Assembly (NCBI GenBank): GCA_026397195.1
Contig: JAPLVI010000083.1
Location: 1 to 6,736, forward strand
Source: Candidatus Berkelbacteria bacterium
GTDB taxonomy: Bacteria > Patescibacteriota > UBA1384 > JAHJRZ01
Direction: 5' to 3'
DNA: 6,736 nt
The position numbers were made by a program, and so were the translations under genes. This document shows, piece after piece, positions 1 to 5,132 of this stretch. A model generated the notes under the pieces. It ran no database searches, had not been told where the DNA came from, and saw only the letters and a list, made by a program, of their open reading frames with translations. Each line of letters opens with the position of its first letter. Within the stretch, counting starts at the first letter, position 1.

Positions 1-250
1 ATTTTTTATTTTCTTTGAGATAAGCGGCCAAAAGCAGTGCTTGGGACAGGTGTTTCGTCATCCCGCGAAAAACAAAAGCATCGAATTCAAGAATATTTCG
101 CCCGGCCAAATTAAATTTAAGTTTAGGGGCAACGGCTAGAACTAAATCATAAAAATGAAGACGCAGGACATGATGGCCGCGCTTTCTGGCTTCTTCTTCA
201 ATCCTGACTGATTCATAAGTATCGGGCGAACCTAAAATGGCAATTTTCAT
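1..250 (-). CDS. RimK-like ATP-grasp ligase, N-terminal part only (runs off left edge)
   Basis: About 83 codons can be read on the minus strand from an ATG at 250-248 to the window edge with no stop. The protein opens MKIAILGSPDTYESVRIEEE and continues through a region containing FDAFVFRGMTKHLSQALLLA. This resembles the N-terminal pre-ATP-grasp domain of the RimK/LysX family, which ligates amino acids such as glutamate to a carboxyl end using ATP. It is a paralogue of the gene just upstream: both begin MKIAILG, and both have a similar F/R-rich strand and Leu-rich helix around residues 60-80. Its ATG overlaps the upstream TGA in an ATGA, so the two are probably translationally coupled. The ATP-binding and catalytic parts lie outside the window, so activity and substrate cannot be judged. 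Family assignment is fairly good from context. Function is inferred. Confidence 0.75.
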   Translation of the reverse strand, partial: MKIAILGSPDTYESVRIEEEARKRGHHVLRLHFYDLVLAVAPKLKFNLAGRNILEFDAFVFRGMTKHLSQALLLAAYLKENKK

Positions 251-1140
251 TTTGGCCTCGCTTTTAAATAAAGTGATTCTAAATATTTAATTATCTCTTC
301 CGCCACATTAATCCCCATTGTTCTAGTGAAACCGCGAAATTGGGGAGTGCGGTTAACCTCAAGAATGTAGGGCTTGCCTTTGTAGTAAATAATGTCCACG
401 CCGGCAATTTCATATTCCAAAACGCGGGCGGCGCGCAGAGCAAGTTCTTTCAGCTCCTGCGTAAGCTCGGCTTTCTCGGTGAAAGCACCACGAGCAACAT
501 TATTTCGGAATTCTCCGGGCGTAGCCATTCGTTTCATCGCCCCTAAAACCTTATCCCCAACTACAAAAACCCGAAAATCCTCTTTAACCGGAAAATATTC
601 TTGAATTAAGACATTATACATTTTGTATTTATTCAAAATCTTCACTGCCGCTGTCCTTGAATTAACAAGATATACCTGCACTCCAAGTGCCCCCTCTATT
701 TGTTTTAAAATTGCCGGATATTTAATTTTATCTAGCACCTCGCGCAATCTCTTGGGCCTTAAAACCTGATAAGTAGTGGGGTGCGGGAGGCCGGCAACGC
801 TTAGTTTGAAGGCCTGGGTAATTTTATCCTGGATGCGGTCAATTTTTGAATTGATAACGATTTTTCCTTCTTTTTGTAAAAGAGAACATAAAATTAATGA
901 CTGGACATAATATTTTTTAATCCAACGCCTCAAAATACAGTCATAACTTAACATGTTAACTGTTCTTCGTTTGTCTTTTTCGTAGATTAATGCTGTGATA
1001 TTTACACCTTTGTTTTTATCAACTTTGATCATCACACTTCTCATTTCAATCCAATCAAGCGAATGGCCCATACTACGTGCGGTTTTTTGCCAAAATTTTT
1101 TTTCTTCCGGCGCAATTGGACCAAGAATAGCAATCTTCAT
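247..1140 (-). CDS. RimK-like ATP-grasp amino-acid ligase
   Basis: A complete 297-residue protein, close to the usual 290-300 of RimK/LysX/MptN-type ligases, which join an amino acid to a protein, peptide or cofactor through an acyl phosphate. Visible landmarks in order: pre-ATP-grasp start MKIAILG; NSKIDRIQDK near 97-106 and AGLPHPTT near 116-123, the usual entry to the ATP-grasp domain; PAILKQIEGALGVQV at 142-156 with the ATP-binding Lys146 and a glycine-rich loop; QEY at 180-182; DFRVFVVGDKV at 188-198; FRNNVARGA at 211-219; and AGVDI plus ILEVNRTPQFRGF at 246-271, with Asp249, Glu261 and Asn263 as likely metal ligands. Where RimK often has N-x-[ST]-P-G, this protein has NRTPQ. It lies 48 bases after a retropepsin-like protease gene and overlaps a second RimK-like gene by 4 bases. 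The ATG at 1140 has only a distant AGGA, about 14 bases away. The substrate is unknown. Confidence 0.88.
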   Translation of the reverse strand: MKIAILGPIAPEEKKFWQKTARSMGHSLDWIEMRSVMIKVDKNKGVNITALIYEKDKRRTVNMLSYDCILRRWIKKYYVQSLILCSLLQKEGKIVINSKIDRIQDKITQAFKLSVAGLPHPTTYQVLRPKRLREVLDKIKYPAILKQIEGALGVQVYLVNSRTAAVKILNKYKMYNVLIQEYFPVKEDFRVFVVGDKVLGAMKRMATPGEFRNNVARGAFTEKAELTQELKELALRAARVLEYEIAGVDIIYYKGKPYILEVNRTPQFRGFTRTMGINVAEEIIKYLESLYLKARPK

Positions 1141-1148
1141 AGGACTAA

Positions 1149-1176
1149 CACTAATCCTTTCACTAATTACACTAAT
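1149..1176 (-). repeat. Three short direct repeats (ATTAGTG) ahead of the RimK-like gene
   Basis: The 48-base gap between the protease gene and the RimK-like gene holds three exact copies of ATTAGTG (minus-strand reading) at 1170-1176, 1161-1167 and 1149-1155. They start 9 and 12 bases apart. The AGGA ribosome-binding candidate sits between the last two copies. The repeats may be a small slipped-strand expansion or a binding site in the leader. Nothing further can be read from them. Confidence 0.5.
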
Positions 1177-1188
1177 ATTTTTTTCTTT

Positions 1189-1650
1189 TTATCTTCTGCG
1201 TAACGGATCTATGACAAACTTGCCCTTTTGTAAATCTTTGCGACCGACAATCATTGGGTATTCCATATGAGTGCGTTCGATAATCGTTACTTTCGTTTTG
1301 ATTAATTTGCCGGCAAGTTCAATCTTTAATGGAACAAAGACACGCCTTGTTCGACCAGCAGCGGAACGAATAAGAATTGCTCCTTTTACTCCTTTAATCC
1401 GGTTTAAAAGTTCACGCTCTGGTCGGTAATTTTTCTTAGGATTAGTAATAATATGCTTCAACTTCTGCAGCTCACTGACAATGCTCTTAAAACCAATACT
1501 TATGGCTAGTTTTTCACAAATTGAGGAATAATCAGCCCCTGTGTCGATTCTCGCCAAAACATGTCTATTGTTACTTGAATTACGAGAGAGTGTAACTTCT
1601 TCAACCGGTCCAATTATCGGTCTCTTTTTATAAAAATGTCTTTTAGTCAT
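1189..1650 (-). CDS. Retropepsin-like aspartic protease (RimB / PF05618 type)
   Basis: 153 residues, near the usual 140-170 of the family annotated as 'putative ATP-dependent zinc protease' (PF05618), now regarded as retropepsin-like. Residues 32-45 read LARIDTGADYSSIC, with the catalytic DTGA at 36-39. The flap side includes RTRRVFVPLKIELAG near 101-114. The C-terminal YPMIVGRKDLQKGKFVIDP (132-149) matches the hydrophobic-hydrophobic-G strand of pepsin-fold enzymes followed by the family's GR-x-L...DP end. A single DTG means it should work as a homodimer. In Pseudomonas, RimB trims glutamate tails that RimK adds to ribosomal protein S6, and here the gene heads an operon with two RimK-like ligases, so a paired tailing and trimming role is a reasonable inference. 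It has no signal peptide, so it is probably cytoplasmic. The start has a weak ribosome binding site. A promoter lies directly upstream at 1679-1707. Confidence 0.83.
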   Translation of the reverse strand: MTKRHFYKKRPIIGPVEEVTLSRNSSNNRHVLARIDTGADYSSICEKLAISIGFKSIVSELQKLKHIITNPKKNYRPERELLNRIKGVKGAILIRSAAGRTRRVFVPLKIELAGKLIKTKVTIIERTHMEYPMIVGRKDLQKGKFVIDPLRRR

Positions 1651-1678
1651 GTAATATTGCTATCTTTAATTTAAGCAA

Positions 1679-1707
1679 ATCCTAGCATGGATCTGCCCCC
1701 AAATCAA
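1679..1707 (-). promoter_or_regulatory. Probable sigma-70 promoter of the protease/RimK-like operon
   Basis: On the minus strand TTGATT (1707-1702) and TAGGAT (1684-1679) are separated by exactly 17 bases. The -10 is preceded by TGC, an extended -10. Transcription would begin near 1672, leaving a leader of about 20 bases before the ATG at 1650. The -35 lies inside the large inverted repeat at 1691-1748. The match is good but is based on sequence alone. Confidence 0.55.
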
Positions 1708-1748
1708 GCCTGCATAGGGCAGGCAGATTTTGGGGGACCAGGGCAGAT
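1691..1748. repeat. Nested inverted repeat upstream of the protease operon
   Basis: The outer arms ATCTGCCC (1691-1698) and GGGCAGAT (1741-1748) are perfect complements. Inside, CCCCCAAA pairs with TTTGGGGG around 1696-1736 with a small bulge, and GCCTGC (1708-1713) pairs with GCAGGC (1719-1724) around a 5-base loop. Several alternative pairings share the same G/C blocks. It covers the -35 of the operon promoter, so it could be a regulatory cruciform, a MITE-like remnant, or structure in read-through RNA from galT. Confidence 0.6.
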
Positions 1749-1761
1749 TCGTTGGCAAGGT

Positions 1762-1971
1762 TGCAGCCTCCGCTGCATTTATTTTTGATTCTTTCTTTAA
1801 AAAAAGAATCAAATCCAATAAAAAACCCTCCAGTCAATTGATGAACTACTGCGGCCTAAAGGCCGCAAGAATCCTTAAGCTTGACGCCTCGGACAGTGCG
1901 TTTTCCCTTCGTTCGCTTTGCTCACTACGGGCTGGCTTTTATACCCGCCGGAGGCGGGGTTTTAAGCCAGC
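1762..1971. repeat. Hairpin-dense intergenic block between galT and the protease operon
   Basis: No gene is supported in the roughly 350-base gap 1651-2004. It holds a chain of inverted repeats: TGCAGC/GCTGCA (1762-1777); TTGATTCTTT paired with AAAGAATCAA (1785-1812, arms 14 long with one mismatch); TGCGGCC-TAAA-GGCCGCA (1850-1867, perfect); and a two-step hairpin at 1931-1971 with GCTGGCTT/AAGCCAGC outside and CCCGCC/GGCGGG inside. The block is richer in GC than the flanking genes. An 88-codon open frame from a TTG at 1730 crosses all the hairpins and looks like chance. Likely roles are transcription ending for galT, or remnants of small non-coding repeat elements. The copy number elsewhere in the genome is unknown. 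Confidence 0.6.
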
Positions 1972-2004
1972 GAAAATAAGAGGGAGAAAATTTTAACCTA
2001 AAAA

Positions 2005-2988
2005 TTAGCCTGTATTCTCCTTACGCAAAAATTCTGCTGCTGATTCAGGAGAAATAATATCAATAATCACACCCGAGCCTAATTCATAACCACCAAACTT
2101 TGAAAGACGAGGGCAAATCTCAAGATGCCAGTGATAATAGATTGATGGATGACCTAATTTTGTTGGAGCAGTATGAATATAATAATTGTAAGGCGGTTCA
2201 TTAAGACGGTGGGCAAGCTTTTTCATAATAACAGAAAAAACCTCTACTAATTCTTTGAGCTCTTGGCTTGTTATTTTTTCATATCGGGCAGTATGTTTTT
2301 TGGGTAAAATCCAAACCTCAAACGGAAATCTAGCGGCAAAGAAAGCAAAGGCAATAAAACTTGAATTCTCCGAGATAACTCTCACCCCAGCATCTTTTTC
2401 TTCTTTAATTAAACGACAAAAAACACATTCTTTATTTTCGCTATAAAATTTTTTTGACCCCATTAACTCACGCGCTACATAATTCGGGATGATTGAAGAG
2501 GCAAAGAGCTGACTATGAGGATGGTCAACCGATGCACCTGCTTCAGCCCCGAAATTGTGAATTGCCATAATATATTCAATAATCGGATTTCTTTGATGAA
2601 AAATCATTCTCTCTCGATAAGCATTAAATAATTCAACGAGGATGCTGTTGTCAAGATCGGGGAGTTCAACATCGTGGTCTTTAAAACTAATCACTTCATG
2701 TGCACCCAAGCTTTTATAAGAGGAATAAAAATCACCACCCTCTTCAATTACTTCGTCCTGATCAACAAAGGCGGGAAATTTATTGGGAATAATATAAATA
2801 TGTTCTGTCTCACAGCCGGGAATTTTTGTTTTATAGGCTGCCCCCTTGGGAGGACAAAATGGGCAATTCTCTTTTACTTGGGTCTTAGCTTCTCGCTTGT
2901 CAACCACAAAATCTTCCGGCCGCTTAGCCCGCTCCGGTGAAATAACAACCCAATCTCCGGTGATAATATTTTGCCTTAATTTAGGCAA
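2005..2988 (-). CDS. galT: Galactose-1-phosphate uridylyltransferase family protein
   Basis: HIT-superfamily nucleotidyltransferase that moves a nucleotidyl group between a sugar 1-phosphate and a nucleotide sugar. In the Leloir pathway this is UDP-glucose plus galactose-1-phosphate. I set the start at the TTG at 2988. It follows AGGAGG (2998-2993), and the protein then reads (M)PKLRQNIITGDWVVIS, the normal family N-terminus, giving 327 residues. The upstream ATG at 3054 would add 22 Lys/Arg-rich residues lying within ruvC. Visible: CPFC at 42-45 (zinc); GAHEV at 95-99; ASVDHPHSQLF near 152-162 with zinc ligand His156 and nucleophile His158; a second CVFC at 188-191; and HWHLEICPR at 286-294. 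HPHSQ replaces the HPHGQ of E. coli GalT, and some relatives with HPHSQ act on ADP-glucose, so the exact substrate is open. It is third in an operon after yebC and ruvC, with only 8 bases between the ruvC stop and this start. Confidence 0.88.
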   Translation of the reverse strand: MPKLRQNIITGDWVVISPERAKRPEDFVVDKREAKTQVKENCPFCPPKGAAYKTKIPGCETEHIYIIPNKFPAFVDQDEVIEEGGDFYSSYKSLGAHEVISFKDHDVELPDLDNSILVELFNAYRERMIFHQRNPIIEYIMAIHNFGAEAGASVDHPHSQLFASSIIPNYVARELMGSKKFYSENKECVFCRLIKEEKDAGVRVISENSSFIAFAFFAARFPFEVWILPKKHTARYEKITSQELKELVEVFSVIMKKLAHRLNEPPYNYYIHTAPTKLGHPSIYYHWHLEICPRLSKFGGYELGSGVIIDIISPESAAEFLRKENTG

Positions 2989-2992
2989 AGCC

Positions 2993-2998
2993 CCTCCT
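2993..2998 (-). promoter_or_regulatory. Ribosome binding site that decides the galT start
   Basis: AGGAGG on the minus strand, reaching into the TAG stop of ruvC (2999-2997) and ending 4 bases before the TTG at 2988. It is one of only two strong Shine-Dalgarno sequences in the window. It supports the TTG start over the ATG at 3054. Confidence 0.7.
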
Positions 2999-3500
2999 AT
3001 TTTTCTATTTCGATTTTTATTTTTTTGGCAAATTTTGCTGCGCCCGAAGCACAAATGGCCACCCCCAAAGCATCGGCCGTATCGTCAATTTTTGGCCCTT
3101 CTTTAAGCTTGAGTATCGTTTTGACCATCTCTGCCACTTGTTTTTTATCAGCCCGGCCATAGCCTGTGACTGCTTCCTTTATTTGCATTGGTGTATATTC
3201 GGCAATTTCTGTTTTATTAATGCTTGCTGCAAGCAGAATAACACCACGAGCTTCGCTCACTGCCATGGCGGTGGTCACATTACGGCAAAAAAACAATCTT
3301 TCAATGGCAATCAAATCAGGTTTCTCACTTATTATTATAGCAGAAATCTGGCGGAAAATATGCTCTAATCTTTTTTCAGGCGAAGTGGCCTGATGGGTCT
3401 TGATTAAGCCAAAACCCAAACTTTCAACTTTATCTTCGTTGCTTGCGACTAATCCCCAACCTATCCTGGCTGTACCTGGATCAATTCCTAGAATCTTCAT
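2997..3500 (-). CDS. ruvC: Holliday junction resolvase RuvC
   Basis: 167 residues, within the normal 155-180. RuvC is an RNase H-fold dimeric endonuclease that cuts Holliday junctions delivered by RuvAB during recombinational repair. All four acidic catalytic positions can be seen: Asp7 in ILGIDPGTARIGWG, Glu67 in LIAIERLFF, and Asp140 and Asp143 in KIDDTADALGVAIC. The TGYGRADKKQVAEMV stretch at 112-126 is also typical of the family. The C-terminal tail is Lys-rich. The ATG at 3500 overlaps the yebC stop as ATGA, a coupling common for yebC-ruvC in bacteria. The TAG stop overlaps the galT ribosome binding site. Confidence 0.96.
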   Translation of the reverse strand: MKILGIDPGTARIGWGLVASNEDKVESLGFGLIKTHQATSPEKRLEHIFRQISAIIISEKPDLIAIERLFFCRNVTTAMAVSEARGVILLAASINKTEIAEYTPMQIKEAVTGYGRADKKQVAEMVKTILKLKEGPKIDDTADALGVAICASGAAKFAKKIKIEIEK

Positions 3501-4252
3501 GTTATTTCTTTTAGCATCTCTTCTTTTATATCAAAATTAGTACTTATGTCGTCAACATCTTCATATTCTTCAAGCTCATTGAGGAGACTTAATATTTTTT
3601 TAGCTGTTTCGATATCAGTAACTTCTAATAGCTCTTTTGCCTCCAAAACAAGTTTAACTGACTCAATAGCTATACCTTTTTCTTCAAAAAATTTCTTCAC
3701 CTTGCCTAAGTCAGCCGCAAAAGTATAAATGAGAAACCCATTATCTAGATCGGTAAAATCGTCTGCTCCACTTTCAATAATTAATTCTTCAAGTGATTCT
3801 TTCGTCACTGGCTGGTTAGCCATCGGGGCGAGCTTGATCTCGCCTTTGGGTGAGAAAAGATAAGCGACCGAACCGGAGTCTGCCATCTTGGCATTATGTT
3901 TTTGAAGGATACCTTTAATTTCCGAGAGGCTGCGATTTTTATTATCCGTAATAACTTTGATAAGCAAGGCAATTCCACCCGGGCCATAAGCCTCAATTTT
4001 CATTTCTTCTATTTCTGCTCCGGCGATTTCGCCAGTTCCGCGTTTGATGGCGCGTTCGATGTTGTCATGGGGCATATTAGCTGCTTTGGCTTGATCAATT
4101 GCCATTTTAAGCGTCGCATTCATCAATGGATTGCCACCATTTTTAGCCGCAATGGTGATATTTTTGCCCAATCGCGAAAAAAGCTTGCCCCGGCGGGCAT
4201 CTTTTATTCCTTTTTTATATTTAATCTGCGACCACTTATTATGACCGGACAT
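3497..4252 (-). CDS. yebC: YebC/PmpR family protein
   Basis: 251 residues from the ATG at 4252. The start matches the invariant family N-terminus MSGHNKWSQIKYKKG, so I prefer it to a TTG six bases upstream (4258), although an AGG is better spaced for that TTG. The three-domain YebC/TACO1 pattern is visible: basic N-terminus with RRGKLFSRLGKNI; NIERAIKRGTG near 60-70; YGPGGIALLIKVITDNKNRS near 88-107; KHNAKMADSGSVAYLF near 117-132; and an acidic C-terminus. The family was long annotated as transcription regulators (PmpR). More recent work on YebC and TACO1 points to a ribosome-associated role in relieving stalls such as those at polyproline, so the molecular role here is not settled by sequence. 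It is first in the yebC-ruvC-galT operon, with a promoter at 4278-4306. Confidence 0.95.
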   Translation of the reverse strand: MSGHNKWSQIKYKKGIKDARRGKLFSRLGKNITIAAKNGGNPLMNATLKMAIDQAKAANMPHDNIERAIKRGTGEIAGAEIEEMKIEAYGPGGIALLIKVITDNKNRSLSEIKGILQKHNAKMADSGSVAYLFSPKGEIKLAPMANQPVTKESLEELIIESGADDFTDLDNGFLIYTFAADLGKVKKFFEEKGIAIESVKLVLEAKELLEVTDIETAKKILSLLNELEEYEDVDDISTNFDIKEEMLKEIT

Positions 4253-4260
4253 AATCAAAT

Positions 4261-4280
4261 TTACCTAATTTTACCTAATC
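4261..4280. repeat. Tandem 10-base repeat in the yebC leader
   Basis: TTACCTAATT is followed directly by TTACCTAATC, nine of ten bases identical. On the minus strand each copy gives TTAGGTAA, so the yebC leader carries two TAGG ribosome-binding-like sites in tandem. The repeat also abuts the yebC -10. It may be a simple duplication. Confidence 0.5.
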
Positions 4281-4306
4281 TTAGCGCATAAAAAACAGAT
4301 TGACAA
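4278..4306 (-). promoter_or_regulatory. Probable sigma-70 promoter of yebC-ruvC-galT
   Basis: On the minus strand TTGTCA (4306-4301) and TAAGAT (4283-4278) are 17 bases apart. The -35 has one mismatch to consensus and the -10 has two. Transcription would start near 4271, about 20 bases before the ATG at 4252. It is back to back with the plus-strand promoter at 4334-4362, with about 28 bases between the two -35 boxes. Confidence 0.5.
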
Positions 4307-4333
4307 GCTTTTTCTCTTTAACCTATTTAGCTA

Positions 4334-4362
4334 TTGACAACAAGGGTATTGTGTGATATAAT
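4334..4362 (+). promoter_or_regulatory. Consensus sigma-70 promoter with extended -10 for the GC-rich gene
   Basis: TTGACA at 4334-4339 and TATAAT at 4357-4362 are both perfect consensus hexamers with the ideal 17-base spacer. TGA directly before TATAAT gives the extended -10 TGNTATAAT. Transcription should start near 4369 and leave a leader of about 55 bases. It is by far the strongest promoter in the window. A perfect palindrome covers the spacer, the -10 and the start point (4339-4371). Confidence 0.85.
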
Positions 4363-4371
4363 ACCCTTGTT
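4339..4371. promoter_or_regulatory. 12-base perfect palindrome over the promoter, a likely operator
   Basis: AACAAGGGTATT (4339-4350) and AATACCCTTGTT (4360-4371) are exact reverse complements around the 9-base centre GTGTGATAT. A further TTGAC (4334-4338) and GTCAA (4376-4380) can pair outside it with a 4-base bulge. The left arm begins in the -35, and the right arm starts in the -10 and reaches the expected start point. A dimeric repressor bound here would block RNA polymerase. The arm-9-arm layout recalls CIRCE/HrcA, but the arm sequence is different. No regulator gene lies in the window. Confidence 0.6.
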
Positions 4372-4413
4372 TCTGGTCAACCTGTTCCGATCCCTATGCC
4401 CTGATGGGCTACT

Positions 4414-4418
4414 GGAGG
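4414..4418 (+). promoter_or_regulatory. Ribosome binding site of the GC-rich gene
   Basis: GGAGG ends 7 bases before the ATG at 4426, which is ideal spacing. It fixes this start over others in the same region, and it is stronger than the sites ahead of the AT-rich operons. Confidence 0.75.
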
Positions 4419-4425
4419 CTATCAG

Positions 4426-5100
4426 ATGAGACTCGCCCTGACGGTCGTACTTTTCACCATCGTCTTCTGCGCGCCGGCTCTGGCCGACCGCAAGACCCCT
4501 CCGCCTGCCTACGACCCCAGCATGTCCTCAACGACGGTCACCGACCTTCGGGGAGCCACAGTCTACACCTCGGTCGCTGGTTTCAGAGGCTTCTACTATC
4601 AGCCCCAGCTCGACACGCTCACCTCTGCCTTCGTAGAGTCACTGGGCGGCGTGCCGACCCTGGACAAGAACGGCGCCCAGATCGTCGCGGTCTCCGAGGC
4701 CACCTGTGGCATGGTCCGCGGGTCGAGCGCCAACCTCAGTATCGGTTCGTGGAACCGGAGAGCAGGCGTTCACTTGGCCAGCAAGGAATTCACCGTCACG
4801 GTGACGGTGACCTGCTACGCGGTCAAGCTCGTCCCCTACAATCCCTATAATCCCCAGGCTGGCATGAAACCCATCTTGGCAGAGAAGGTTGCTGGCCCGT
4901 TCGTCGGGACTGGTCGGGCGAACGCCGCCATCGATTCCGGACTCTGCGTCAACAACTACACTCGCCGAGGCGGCTTCAGCCTCAACCTGAACACGGGACA
5001 GGGGACCTATGGAGGCGACAACGACCTCCAAGGCAGGGCTCTCACCGCCGCTTTCCGCAACTTGAGGCCCTTCACCCTCTATCCCAACGCTCCGTTCTGA
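4426..5100 (+). CDS. Secreted protein of unknown function encoded in a high-GC island
   Basis: 224 residues, not recognised. The N-terminus is a clear Sec signal peptide: MR, a hydrophobic core to about residue 18, and an ALA-D cleavage site after residue 20. The mature part (about 204 residues) starts Pro-rich (KTPPPAYDP) and has three Cys (94, 130, 174), a strong alternating strand TVTVTVT at 123-129, a YNPYNP repeat at 138-143, and a Gly/Asn-rich segment near 182-199. Cys15 is not in a normal lipobox, so it is probably not a lipoprotein. There is no C-terminal anchor. Codon third positions are mostly G or C and the body is 60-68% GC in counted rows, against about 37-43% in neighbours. This argues for recent acquisition or unusual selection. 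It is the only plus-strand gene, with its own promoter, ribosome binding site and terminator. A CsgG- or LpoB-like periplasmic fold is only a loose impression from the strand pattern and the late small-residue segment. Confidence 0.82.
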   Translation: MRLALTVVLFTIVFCAPALADRKTPPPAYDPSMSSTTVTDLRGATVYTSVAGFRGFYYQPQLDTLTSAFVESLGGVPTLDKNGAQIVAVSEATCGMVRGSSANLSIGSWNRRAGVHLASKEFTVTVTVTCYAVKLVPYNPYNPQAGMKPILAEKVAGPFVGTGRANAAIDSGLCVNNYTRRGGFSLNLNTGQGTYGGDNDLQGRALTAAFRNLRPFTLYPNAPF

Positions 5101-5132
5101 CCGCCCCAACCAACGGGCAACACCATCGACAC

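Noticed and set aside
1931..1971. Intrinsic terminator for galT
   Set aside because: The hairpin is strong, but on the minus strand it is followed by CCGTAG with no T-run, so I list it only as structured DNA.
1730..1996. 88-codon plus-strand open frame in the hairpin-rich spacer
   Set aside because: It starts at TTG with no ribosome binding site, crosses four inverted repeats, and gives a low-complexity Arg/Lys/Ser-rich product with no recognisable domain.
4300..4329. Second plus-strand promoter using TTGACA at 4300-4305
   Set aside because: The -10 candidate TATTTA is poor at 18-base spacing. The hexamer is better explained as the reverse complement of the yebC -35.
4339..4371. CIRCE element bound by HrcA
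   Set aside because: The 9-base centre is similar, but the arms AACAAGGGTATT do not resemble the CIRCE arm TTAGCACTC.
4791..4809. Inverted repeat CACCGTCA-CGG-TGACGGTG inside the GC-rich gene
   Set aside because: Explained by codons for an alternating Thr-Val strand, where Val GTC/GTG and Thr ACC/ACG naturally pair.
4404..4850. 148-codon plus-strand frame overlapping the GC-rich gene
   Set aside because: Out-of-frame reading of high-GC DNA giving an Arg/His/Pro-rich product. The frame from 4426 has the ribosome binding site, the signal peptide and G/C-biased third positions.
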